Notes under the pieces: model-generated
Told to the model about the DNA's origin: nothing
Database searches by the model: none
What the model saw: the letters and a program-made list of their open reading frames with translations, nothing else
Assembly: GCA_023133185.1 (NCBI GenBank)
Contig: JAGLWX010000067.1
Span: forward strand, 1-39,662
Length of the DNA: 39,662 nt
From: Fidelibacterota bacterium
GTDB taxonomy: Bacteria > Fidelibacterota > UBA2242
Direction: 5' to 3'
Shown here: one piece after another, positions 10,301-17,642 of the stretch
How positions within the stretch are numbered: the stretch's first letter is position 1
Layout: every line of letters begins with the position of its first letter
Made by a program: the position numbers and the translations under genes

Positions 10301-11935
10301 ACATACCAGGTTGAATTACCTCAGGCTTCCTACTTATTCCGGGCGTCTTCACCTCGATATATTACTGACAATGTTTTGGTGTTCATTGATGCGCAACCGG
10401 TGAACCTTGACTTTATCCTTGATACAACCTTAGCGGGTATTTTGCTTGTCGATGACGATAGCGGGAAACGGTCAATTGATAAAAACGATACCTACACTAT
10501 TGATCTCGGTGAAGGAAAAGGCAGCAGCGCCGTCGAGATTCAGAATGTGCTGGAATCAGATGGGTATTATGTTTTTAAAACAGTGTACACAAGTGGATTG
10601 TCTGCTGAATTGAGCGACTATGATATGGTAATTTCATCTTCCGGCTCAAATATGAGTCCGGTTGTTGAGGATGCCTATCGCCTGATGCTTGAGCAATATG
10701 TGGAAAATGGCGGAAAACTACTCATTGAAGGCGGTGAAGTTGGCTACGATGCAGCATATGACCCTGTATATCCTTCCTTTAAAGAAAAGGTGTTGCATAT
10801 AAATGAATGGAACGCTGATAAAGCCAATAGCTTGTATCGTCTCGTTACGGATCATGATCTGGTCACTCAGCCAAATGCGTTGCCCTATGAGATCGGGATC
10901 AATTACAGCAGCTTTGGCGATGAAGACGCCTGCACGCCGACATTAGATGCACAGATAATCTATTTCAATAATAATAGCTCGTTATATGGCGGAATTATCC
11001 TATATGAAGATCCTGAAAATATTCACGGTACGAAAGTAATCTTTTACACATTTGCTTTTGATAAACTTGCCGATGAAATTGTACAGAAGAATCTGCTTGA
11101 AAATACAATAGAGTTTTTACTGGCTGAACCGGATCTAATAAAGGGCGATGTCAATAAAGACGGCTCCGTTAACATACTGGATATGGTCAAAATTGTGAAT
11201 TTTATCCTTTATCCCGATCAACAGCCCGATGAATATGAACAGTGGGCAGCCGATTTAAATAGCGACCAGGATATCAACGTGCTGGACCTGGTCTGGGTGA
11301 TTAATAAATTGCTGGGACGGGAAGGATTTACAAAACCGACAGACTTTGTGGAAGGCAAGCTTGAAATCTTTCAGCAAAATGGTCAAATACAGTATAAAGC
11401 AAGCAAACCGGTCGCCGGTCTGGAAATCCAATTTGATTCGGACTGCTACCCGGTTTTTTCCAATCACATCATCGAAAATAATATGATAACAGCCCGAGCC
11501 GAAAAGAATAAATTGCTGCTTTACAGCATCAACGGAGATGATATATTGGCTGATGAGGGAATTATTGCGACACTATCATCTAATGGGAAGATTCAAAAAG
11601 TCATCGCTGCGGATCATTTCGGCAATAATGTCGATGTAAGTGTCGGACTTCTGCCCGGAAGTTTTGTATTGCACCGGAATTATCCCAATCCGTTTAATGC
11701 TTCTACGGTGATTCGATTTGACATTCCGGTTGAGACACATGTGACTATTGAAATATTTGATATACTGGGGCGGAAAGTCGGTATTTTGACGGATGAAAAC
11801 AAGCCCCCCGGATTTTACGAAATATTCTGGGATGGTCGTGGCAAAGATAGCAAAATTCTTCCCTCAGGAGTTTATTTTTATGCAATCACCGCCGGACAGT
11901 TTCACCGATTGCATAAGATGGCGCTCGTGAAGTAA
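7376..11935 (+). CDS. Secreted C25 (gingipain-type) cysteine peptidase with dockerin and T9SS sorting domain
   Basis: The 1,519-residue precursor is a predicted surface or extracellular protease. Order: signal peptide (about 1-20), C25-type propeptide (about 25-220), peptidase domain (about 243-562), Ig-like domain (about 565-655), two carboxypeptidase-regulatory-like modules (about 840-1015), a glutamine-amidotransferase-like fold beginning 'GILLVDDDSGK' (about 1020-1250), two dockerin-like repeats (about 1255-1318: GDVNKDGSVNILD, DLNSDQDINVLD), a cohesin-like beta-sandwich, and a type IX sorting domain from about 1430 (NYPNPFNASTVIRFDIP). The catalytic His is H442 in HYSGHG and the nucleophile C475 in ISNACETG; their spacing of 33 equals that of gingipain RgpB (H211/C244). 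Domains resembling the C25 regulatory Ig segment follow at once. The ATG has only a weak GAGA upstream. Substrate specificity cannot be predicted. Confidence 0.88.
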   Translation: MNKLLYYITAMILLQSIIFGSVRLNDTNLDQSSYTITQFATSSELSLKITLEYLKISTVTENGKPFTRIDIPGEGFQYVVGKPRLPVIRKMIEIPEGCKVEWDITIDKEEVLSLRKNNYHEPILPVQPFQRKSDPKQQTFSIDKELYESDHFYQPGTIRIGSIFQMGGFRGAMFEFYPVDYNPVQNSLKIHSEVTIQIRFIKDRMDSEFFDKPKVPHPELSKIAREMFINFDEPKTEITPQPLNLLVIAGDRFVDHPDLQEYLKWKSQSGFYVILKSVSELGNTPESIKDSISAEYNGDTPPAYILLIGDVEDVPAWNGSESETETDVPYTQISVGDYIPDLMIGRFSVSSNEELSAVIHKSMNYEQCRYEDIEALNKITFISTDDDESWWIAEGSHNYVINNHLNPRGIQSDHIKGHSGGNTADIHRALNDGRTICHYSGHGLEYEWQGPEFTMTDIATLDSSSVSFFVISNACETGSYLMAECFGESWIRAENRGAFAFVGASNSSYWDPDDWMERRMYDGYFQEEKYSISAMVQRGLFENFQQNTSMGKYYYDIYNILGDPTIVPWIGIPKSLSVNYNPIHSTDSDLFDVVVQNEGVNVENAKVTLTRDWNIIGYGITDFDGRVSIILDSTMLQTGQMLLTVTGNQYIPYIDTVNVIHPLTVTLDTSAIPVGETTQKEITVHDSDANPYDSLEIYIAGWTVSADSLLGVTDSDGVLNFQILPKYGETLAIKGKNPEDENFLFSEPLQVSGGVSFQNAEISAGVPAYGVTDALLPGKVGIIQASCDESNCSIAVSGCGIDTVASGKIIEVVPEFTGVIRAGILMQGYNVFEESFAVKKVYGTVSGLVNDTNHQALAGVSIAGFLLPDTIDAVFNCVTNDAGEYSYQLSVEVGEYRIKASLFGYLSQTFDHIIQTGENTIGIEMNELARTMVSGSVTGNPSEQPLDAEIVLYRMDDNELPIYHTTVTTLASEGGTYQVELPQASYLFRASSPRYITDNVLVFIDAQPVNLDFILDTTLAGILLVDDDSGKRSIDKNDTYTIDLGEGKGSSAVEIQNVLESDGYYVFKTVYTSGLSAELSDYDMVISSSGSNMSPVVEDAYRLMLEQYVENGGKLLIEGGEVGYDAAYDPVYPSFKEKVLHINEWNADKANSLYRLVTDHDLVTQPNALPYEIGINYSSFGDEDACTPTLDAQIIYFNNNSSLYGGIILYEDPENIHGTKVIFYTFAFDKLADEIVQKNLLENTIEFLLAEPDLIKGDVNKDGSVNILDMVKIVNFILYPDQQPDEYEQWAADLNSDQDINVLDLVWVINKLLGREGFTKPTDFVEGKLEIFQQNGQIQYKASKPVAGLEIQFDSDCYPVFSNHIIENNMITARAEKNKLLLYSINGDDILADEGIIATLSSNGKIQKVIAADHFGNNVDVSVGLLPGSFVLHRNYPNPFNASTVIRFDIPVETHVTIEIFDILGRKVGILTDENKPPGFYEIFWDGRGKDSKILPSGVYFYAITAGQFHRLHKMALVK

Positions 11936-11954
11936 TTTTCAGCGTGTTTTCTCT

Positions 11955-12396
11955 CCGTACCGTCAGTTAGAATACAGGCTACAGAGCAGAGCCCTGTAGC
12001 CAACCCGATAACTCAACCCCTCATTCCGGCTTTTCAAAAAGAATTGATTTTGGCGCTCTCCCCTTCTCTTTGAAAGAGAAGGGGACGGGGATTGAGTTCT
12101 ATTCTCCCATCTTGGGCCATTTCGCCGATAGGAATAACCCACCAATTTATTGGTGGGAATACGATACCACCATACCCGACCCGGATAACCGTTTTAACGG
12201 TTTAATAATGAAAACCCACAACGAATCGTGACAAACCGATAAATCGGTTCGTAGAGTGGTGATTGTAACACCGTATTCCCCACGCTAAAGCATGGGGCTA
12301 CTCCTAATGTCATAGGATTAGCGCCCCGATTCACTTGTCCGGCGTAGAGACAGGAAAAACCTCATGCTGGTATCAACGCGGGAGCGTTGACACCAG
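11955..12396. repeat. Palindrome cluster A
   Basis: This gap holds a series of short hairpins. They are a GGCTACAG...CTGTAGCC stem (about 11977-12001), P5 with 11-bp arms CCCCTTCTCTT/AAGAGAAGGGG (12060-12084), P3 CCCACCAATTTATTGGTGGG (12138-12157), P4 AACCGTTTTAACGGTT (12187-12202), P1 AACCGATAAATCGGTT (12234-12249), P2 CCCCACGCTAAAGCATGGGG (12278-12297), P2' TCCTA/TAGGA (12302-12317), and a separate 13-bp stem with GGGA loop (12367-12396). About 340 bases (from roughly 11958) are repeated in the same orientation after the giant gene at 32372-32705. No protein is encoded. Confidence 0.85.
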
Positions 12397-12399
12397 TAA

Positions 12400-12995
12400 A
12401 TAAAATGTATGCAAAACCGTTGTATTATTAAAATAAAATCAATAATATCACTCCGAGCGGTAATCCTACAAACCGGGGTGGAGTAAAAATAAAGTACCGC
12501 AGTCAAATTCCGAGAAATCGGGATGGGACTGACGGTGCTACTGCATTGGAGGAGAGAATTTGGCAGAGTATCGAACATTTAAAAATATATCTTCACTTTC
12601 TCGTCTATTAATTGTTTTAATAGGCATTATTCGTTGTGATCCGGTGTCAAAAAATATATGAGTATAAACATCCGAATGGCTATGTTTGAGAAACTGCCCT
12701 TAAAATTTCTATTTGGTACTATATTTGCCAATAGCATTGATATTTTAATATAACTATTTGTTGAGGCTGCAAATGCCCTGAGTGAGCCATTTAAAGCATT
12801 AAATTTTATCTCAACAATTGATAATAAAAAGTTGAAAAAATGAATTAATATTCATATTATATAAACAATTACGAATGAAAAGTAAAAATCTAAATATTAT
12901 ATCACATAAAGTATCTCTATTTAGGTACTCTATTTGATGTTCTCCATATTAAAAAAAACCTTATGTCTTGTAAAATATAAATTTATGGCAGGTGT
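12400..12995. other. Intergenic leader, partly palindromic then AT-rich
   Basis: Up to about 12580 there are further degenerate palindromes, such as CCGAGAAATCGG near 12509. From about 12580 to 12995 the sequence becomes strongly AT-rich and I see no gene or RNA. It is the only place for the promoter of the following two-gene unit, but I could not pick out a convincing promoter motif. Confidence 0.5.
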
Positions 12996-14258
12996 ATGAA
13001 AAAAACTCAATTAACGTTCTTGCTCTCCTTTTCTTTAATTCTGCTCACGTCTTACTCAACCGTTCTTGCCCAGGAAAAAGAGGCGATCGCCGTTCTGGAT
13101 TTCGAAAGTTTCGGAATTAGTGAATATGAAGCTCAATCCCTTACAAACAGGTCCCGAAGTCTTTTGGTCCGTACCGGTAAATACCAGGTTGTCGAACGGG
13201 GTAGAATGGATGAAATTCTGAACGAACAGGGATTTCAACAATCGGGATGTACATCTGAAGAATGCATTATTGAAGTCGGGCAACTGTTAGGTGTGAAATA
13301 TATGCTGGCTGGTGCAATTGGTCTGGTTGGTTCGACTTATACAATTGATATGCGGATAATCGATGTTGAAAGCGGCAAAATATTTAAAACAGCGTCTCAT
13401 GATATTGAAGGGAAAATTGATGATGTATTAAAAACAGGTTTAAAGCAGGCAATTAACAAACTTGTGGGTACAGCCAAACCCGAACGTCAAATTCCCAAAT
13501 CAAGTATCACAATAACGAGCGAACCTGTTGGCGCACAAGTACTCATTGGGAATAATCCAAGAGGCGTTACACCTCAAACGCTTACCGGTCTCCCTTCCAA
13601 TACACCAATCACAATCGGACTGGTGAAAGAGGGTTATGAACCCTATGAAGAAGTGATTGAATTGAAACCGCGGATGAATCCTCCCCTGAATATATCGCTC
13701 ACGAAACTGAGTGGTTTTCTTACCGTTTCAGGACAACCGGACAGCGCCAATATCAGAGTAGGCGCTCAGAAACTCGGAAAAACACCACAAGCAGATATTC
13801 CACTCGTTGTGGGAAATTATTTATTAAAAGTTACAAAACCGGATTATCTGACATTTAAACAGTCATTTGATATAACTGAGGACGAACTAACCCGGATTAA
13901 TTACAAATTATCGCCCGTTTCCAAAAAGAAAGCTTTTGCCTATTCTCTATTTATTCCGGGCACGGGACAGATATACCAAAACCGAAAATTCAAAGGGATC
14001 AGCATACTGACCGCAACCCTTGGACTCGCTTATTTATCCTATGATTCTCACTCGACCTATCTTGACCAACAAGACGATTGGATTACCCAAAAGGATATTT
14101 ATAATGCGAACATTTCACAACCGGAATTGTGGGAATCTCAGCGAGCTGCCGTACAAGATGCATTTGATGTGATGAAAGAAACCGAATCAAAGCGATATAT
14201 GTTTATTGGCGGCTTGGGGCTGGTATGGACCATAAATTTATTTGACATAATTTTTTAA
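12996..14258 (+). CDS. CsgG-like / PEGA / DUF5683 envelope protein
   Basis: The 420-residue product is exported (signal peptide about 1-25, cleavage near VLAQ). Residues about 29-160 resemble the CsgG/FlgO-type domain that reads 'AVLDFESFGISEYEA...LTNRSRSLLVRTGKYQVVERGRMDEILNEQG'. Two PEGA-type beta domains follow (about 170-237, 'SSITITSEPVGAQVLIGNNP', and about 238-308, 'GFLTVSGQPDSANIRVGAQK'). The C-terminal 110 residues look like DUF5683, with 'FIPGTGQIYQNRKFKGISIL' and hydrophobic segments suggesting membrane insertion. Such proteins probably organise envelope assemblies; the biochemical role is unknown. ATG at 12996 follows AGGTG. It ends 12 bases before the next gene, indicating an operon with the cohesin-like lipoprotein. 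Confidence 0.82.
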   Translation: MKKTQLTFLLSFSLILLTSYSTVLAQEKEAIAVLDFESFGISEYEAQSLTNRSRSLLVRTGKYQVVERGRMDEILNEQGFQQSGCTSEECIIEVGQLLGVKYMLAGAIGLVGSTYTIDMRIIDVESGKIFKTASHDIEGKIDDVLKTGLKQAINKLVGTAKPERQIPKSSITITSEPVGAQVLIGNNPRGVTPQTLTGLPSNTPITIGLVKEGYEPYEEVIELKPRMNPPLNISLTKLSGFLTVSGQPDSANIRVGAQKLGKTPQADIPLVVGNYLLKVTKPDYLTFKQSFDITEDELTRINYKLSPVSKKKAFAYSLFIPGTGQIYQNRKFKGISILTATLGLAYLSYDSHSTYLDQQDDWITQKDIYNANISQPELWESQRAAVQDAFDVMKETESKRYMFIGGLGLVWTINLFDIIF

Positions 14259-14270
14259 TTGGAGCGATAG

Positions 14271-15095
14271 ATGAAACGTTTATTGATTTTTTCGTTAGTC
14301 GTTTTTTACTTTTTCAGCTGGCGTTGTGAAATTATAACCGATCCCGGCTTTGATAACCCCGTTGACAGTACGGCTTCCGAGCATATTCCGCCTCAAACTA
14401 CGATCCTTGCCGGGCCTGCAGATAATGAGGTTATTAATACTCATACTGTCACATTCAAATGGAGCGGTAATGAAACTGCGGCAGAATTTTTCTATAGTCT
14501 GGACACAAAGGCATGTAGTGATTGGACAAGCGATACGACCGCAACATTTGAACTGTTAGACGAAGGCGAGCATCTCTTTACCGTCGTGAGTAAGACGCCG
14601 GCAGGTGAAATTGAAGATAATCCTCCTCTGCGTCAGTTTCAGATCGATGCGGTAAAAGGACCGGCGCTGCGGTTTTATCCACGGAAAGTCAGGGTAGCAA
14701 CAAACGAGACATTTACTGTTGAAGTTGTCGTGGAGGAGGTGACTGACCTGATGGGATTGTACATTGAACTGCCCCTGAATCCAAACGGTTTGGAATTGAT
14801 TGATCGTGAAATCTACCTCGGAACCAGCGACTTTCTGTCCAAAGAAAGTCAAAATATTTTGACTGTTGATGTGGAAGATTTGACAAATAATCTGCTCAAA
14901 ATTACTCTCGGTCGCGTTTCGGATATCAATGCCGGAGTAAGCGGCACGGGCAAAGTCATTCAGCTGACCTATCGGCTGACAGGCGATCAAAATACATTGC
15001 TATCATTCACACCCAATTGCGCGATGGAAAACAGCCAGATTCAATCGATCGAGATACTTGAACGGGTCGATTGTGTGATAGAGGTGGGGGAGTGA
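14271..15095 (+). CDS. Predicted lipoprotein with a cohesin-like C-terminal domain
   Basis: The 274-residue product has a hydrophobic N-terminus ending in Cys19 (FFSWRC), a poor but possible lipobox. Residues about 38-125 form an Ig/FN3-like domain ('PPQTTILAGPADNEVINTHTV', 'FFYSLDTKACSDW'). Residues about 133-255 look like a cohesin-type beta-sandwich: 'RFYPRKVRVATNETFTVEVV', 'LMGLYIELPLNPNGLELID', then a 'LLKITLGRVSD' strand and 'GTGKVIQLTYRL'. Cohesins bind dockerins, and three proteins in this window carry dockerin-like repeats, so this may be a surface anchor for them (inference). GGAGCG lies just before the ATG, and only 12 bases separate it from the CsgG-like gene. A 22-bp perfect palindrome begins 15 bases after the stop. 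Confidence 0.72.
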   Translation: MKRLLIFSLVVFYFFSWRCEIITDPGFDNPVDSTASEHIPPQTTILAGPADNEVINTHTVTFKWSGNETAAEFFYSLDTKACSDWTSDTTATFELLDEGEHLFTVVSKTPAGEIEDNPPLRQFQIDAVKGPALRFYPRKVRVATNETFTVEVVVEEVTDLMGLYIELPLNPNGLELIDREIYLGTSDFLSKESQNILTVDVEDLTNNLLKITLGRVSDINAGVSGTGKVIQLTYRLTGDQNTLLSFTPNCAMENSQIQSIEILERVDCVIEVGE

Positions 15096-15343
15096 ACTCA
15101 CCCCTTGATCCCCTCTCTTGCAAGAGAGGGGAAATCGGCGCACCTAAAGAAAAAGGTGAATCGGTTCCGGGTTTTATGGATGGTATCGATATAATCCCCA
15201 CGTTGAAACGTGGGGTTAACCCTAATAACGATCAATCGAACGTTTCAGATAGGGCTAACCCACCAATTCATTGGTGGGATAAAAGCGCCCCAACCCACCC
15301 CCAACAAAACCGTTTTAACGGTTTAAAAGACAAAGGGTAAAAA
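15096..15343. repeat. Palindrome cluster B, upstream of the HUH transposase
   Basis: In order: a P5-like perfect palindrome with arms CCCCTCTCTTG/CAAGAGAGGGG (15110-15131), a degenerate P1 near 15150, P2 CCCCACGTTGAAACGTGGGG (15196-15215), P2' CCCTA/TAGGG (15220-15224, 15250-15254), P3 CCCACCAATTCATTGGTGGG (15259-15278) and P4 AACCGTTTTAACGGTT (15308-15323). P4 lies 20 bases before the transposase ATG. Open frames through this stretch read the hairpins and are not genes. Confidence 0.88.
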
Positions 15344-15809
15344 ATGTCCCATTCATACATCGCCAATTGGCTGCACATCATCTGGTCAACCAAAGACCGG
15401 GATCGGTGTCTATTCAAAGGATCAGCGGTAAAGATCAGACAGCACTTCCTTGAAAAAGCCGAAGAAAATAATGCTCCGATCGAAACCATAAACATTCAAC
15501 CGGAACACGTACATATATTGATAAATCTCCCCGCCACGAAATCCCTGGATTCGGTGGTGCATCAGATGAAAGGTGAATCGTCCCATTGGATCAATGATGA
15601 GAAATTGTTAAAAGGACATTTTCATTGGCAGAAGGGATACGGGGCGTTTTCAGTGAGTGCGTCGATGGGGGAACAGGTTAAGGAGTATATCAAAAATCAG
15701 GAAGAACACCATCGGCGAAAGACATTTGCGGAAGAGTATGAGGAGTTTTTGGAGAAATACGGATTTGAGGTCGATAGTGATTTTTAAAGTAAAAACCGAT
15801 AAATCGGTT
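15308..15809 (+). mobile_element. Candidate hairpin-bounded transposase unit
   Basis: The transposase gene is bounded by P4 (15308-15323), 20 bases upstream, and P1 (15794-15809), 6 bases downstream of the stop codon. HUH transposases of the IS200/IS605 family recognise subterminal hairpins, so these two could be its ends. The same hairpins occur alone many times in this window. Exact ends and cleavage sites cannot be defined from one copy. Confidence 0.45.
15344..15787 (+). CDS. IS200/IS605-type HUH transposase, possibly repeat-associated (RAYT-like)
   Basis: The 147-residue product matches the Y1 transposase family (PF01797) across its full length. The metal-binding HUH motif is H55-V-H57 in PEHVHILI, and the likely nucleophile is Y115 in VKEYIKNQEEHH, followed by the usual tail 'TFAEEYEEFLEKYGF'. 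It should nick and rejoin single-stranded DNA beside hairpins. No tnpB lies next to it. The gene sits inside dense clusters of the P1-P4 palindromes, which is how REP-associated transposases relate to REP elements, so it is a good candidate for having spread them. The ATG follows AAAGGG at about 15333-15338. All key residues are present, so it may still be active. Confidence 0.88.
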   Translation: MSHSYIANWLHIIWSTKDRDRCLFKGSAVKIRQHFLEKAEENNAPIETINIQPEHVHILINLPATKSLDSVVHQMKGESSHWINDEKLLKGHFHWQKGYGAFSVSASMGEQVKEYIKNQEEHHRRKTFAEEYEEFLEKYGFEVDSDF

Positions 15810-16145
15810 CCCGGGTATTGTGTTGGTGTGATCATGTGCCCCCCGATAAATCGGGGGGTTAACCCTAAACGCATATCCAAACCATCACGCCATGGGGCTA
15901 ACCCACCAATTTATCGGTGGGATTTGGATGATCATCTCGTATTTCACACCTATTTTAATGGGGGTTTTGAAACCGATAAATCGGTTCCAGGTTTAATGGA
16001 TGGTAACGACATGGTCCCCACGTTGAAACGTGGGGTTAACCCTAATCGAGATTCATTAAACAATGCGTGTAGGAATAACCCACCAATTTATTGGTGGGAT
16101 AAAAACGCCCCAATTCCCCCAAAAATTAACCGTTTTAACGGTTTA
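15788..16145. repeat. Palindrome cluster C
   Basis: Two units follow the transposase. The first has P1 (15794-15809), a hybrid CCCCCCGATAAATCGGGGGG in the P2 position (15839-15858), and P3 CCCACCAATTTATCGGTGGG (15902-15921). The second has P1 (15971-15986), P2 CCCCACGTTGAAACGTGGGG (16016-16035), P2' CCTA/TAGG (16041-16044, 16070-16073), P3 (16079-16098) and P4 (16128-16143). The hybrid keeps full pairing although its sequence differs from both P1 and P2. Confidence 0.88.
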
Positions 16146-16181
16146 ATAATGAAAACCTCCAATAAACAAAAAGGAACCATT

Positions 16182-16283
16182 ATGATTCCGATTAAACGAA
16201 TCATCACAATCACGACAATATTCATCGGACATAACCTGCTTATTCTGCAGACAGCCCGCGCATTAAATAAAAAAGGTGTTTGA
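16182..16283 (+). pseudogene. Orphan signal-peptide start duplicated from the giant gene
   Basis: The first 81 bases (16182-16262) match the first 81 of the giant gene (17643-17723) at all but about four positions and encode the same signal peptide, MIPIKRIITITT...LLILQTARA. After Ala27 the frame runs only to LNKKGV and stops at 16281-16283. AAGGA at 16171-16175 is a good binding site, so a 33-residue peptide could still be made. The match starts exactly at ATG and ends at the cleavage site. It is best read as the broken 5' end of an older copy of the giant gene. Confidence 0.8.
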
Positions 16284-16285
16284 GA

Positions 16286-17077
16286 TTGAGTAATAAAGAA
16301 AAACAAACCTTTCCTATTGAACAAATTAAACACCGTATTTATTTCATACGTGATGTACAAGTAATACTTGATTGTGATCTATCCATAATTTATGGTGTCG
16401 AAACCAAGCAGGTTAATAGAGCAGTTAAACGTAATGAAGATAGATTCCCAGAAGAATTTATTTTTCAATTGACTAAAAAAGAATGGCAAAACTTGAAGTT
16501 CCAAACTGGCACTTCAAGTGAACATGGCGGCAGAAGAAAACTACCATATGTTTTCACAGAACAAGGAGTCGCAATGCTCTCCGCGGTATTGAGGAGTGAT
16601 CGGGCGATAAAAGTAAGTGTGCAAATTATTAACGCCTTTGTTGCCATGCGAAAATTTATCGGCAGCAATGCAAAACTATTTCAGAGAATAAATCAAATTG
16701 AACTAAAGCAATTAACGGATAAAAGCGAAATCGATGTGAAATTTGAAAGAATCTTTGATGCTATCGAACAAAAGGAAATTTCACCGAAACAAGGCATTAT
16801 ATATAATGGCCAAATTTTTGACGCCCATGCCCTGGTGTCCAAAATTATACAGTCGGCAAAAAAGTCTATTATCATTATCGATAATTATATTGATGACAGC
16901 GTCTTAACATTATTAACGAATAGAAAAAAAGGCGTCCGGGCAAAAATATACACCAAATCCATTTCAAAACGATTAGCGTTAGATATTAAAAAGTTTAAAA
17001 ATACTGGGGAAGCTCAAATGAATACAACGAAAAAACCGATGAATCGGTTCCGGGTTTCATGGATGGTAACGTCATGA
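16286..17077 (+). pseudogene. ORF6N-domain DNA-binding protein, 3' end replaced by palindromic repeat
   Basis: The product starts MSNKEKQ at TTG 16286, the start placed best (7 bases) by AAGGTG at 16273-16278; TTG 16280 is the alternative and overlaps the TGA of the orphan signal peptide. Residues about 8-118 match ORF6N (PF10543), a phage and plasmid DNA-binding domain: 'IYFIRDVQVILDCDLSIIYGV', 'RFPEEFIFQLTKKEW', 'FTEQGVAMLSAVLRSDRAI'. A coiled segment follows, then the beginning of the C-terminal domain common in bacterial members ('IIYNGQIFDAHALVSKII', 'KSIIIIDNYIDDSVL'). At about residue 246 the frame runs into P1 at 17034 and ends in a repeat-encoded tail, KKPMNRFRVSWMVTS. The usual continuation is missing, so the gene is probably truncated, though the DNA-binding half is intact. 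Confidence 0.8.
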
Positions 17078-17560
17078 TCCCCATGCTAAAGCATGGGGTT
17101 ACTCCTAGTCGCGCTTATCCGAATTATACGTGTAGGAATAACCCACCAATTTATTGGTGGTCAGTGGAATCCATAATCCAAAGCCCAAACCGTTTCAACG
17201 GTTTATTACATAACCATGATGGATCGGGATGGATATGTACCACCACACCAATCCCCATATATAAAACCGATGAATCGGTTCTTAGAGGTGGTGGTTGTGA
17301 CACCATATTCCCCATGCTAAAGCATGGGGTTACTCCTAGTCGCGCTTATCCGAATTATACGTGTAGGAATAACCCACCAATTTATTGGTGGGATAAAAAC
17401 GCCCCAACGCCATCCGATAACAACCCCCGATACATCGGGGCAGGCTGTTTCAACGGTTTAATAACGAAAATCCCCAGCCCCTTTCTGGCTGAGGGCAGCG
17501 AATGGGGAGAGAGACGGAACTCAACCCCCTGCCCCTTCTCTTTGAAAGAGAAGGGGAGAT
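17034..17560. repeat. Palindrome cluster D, upstream of the giant gene
   Basis: Two units. The first: P1 AACCGATGAATCGGTT (17034-17049), P2 CCCCATGCTAAAGCATGGGG (17079-17098), P2' (17103-17137), P3 (17142-17160, last base changed) and P4 AACCGTTTCAACGGTT (17188-17203). The second: P1 (17265-17280), P2 (17310-17329), P2' (17334-17368), P3 (17373-17392), CCCCGATACATCGGGG (17425-17440), a P4 that has lost its left arm, and P5 (17532-17556). Positions 17079-17160 and 17310-17391 are identical over 82 bases, showing recent duplication or conversion. No real gene lies between 17078 and 17642. Confidence 0.88.
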
Positions 17561-17642
17561 CGCATCAATCATTGTTTTTTGCAATACTTTTTCCAGGGGA
17601 TGAGTTTGTAACCAACAACCAATCAAAATATGAGGATGTCCT

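Noticed and set aside
15110..15131. Terminator after the cohesin-like lipoprotein gene
   Set aside because: The palindrome is perfect but is not followed by a T-run and belongs to the P5 repeat family; it may still terminate weakly.
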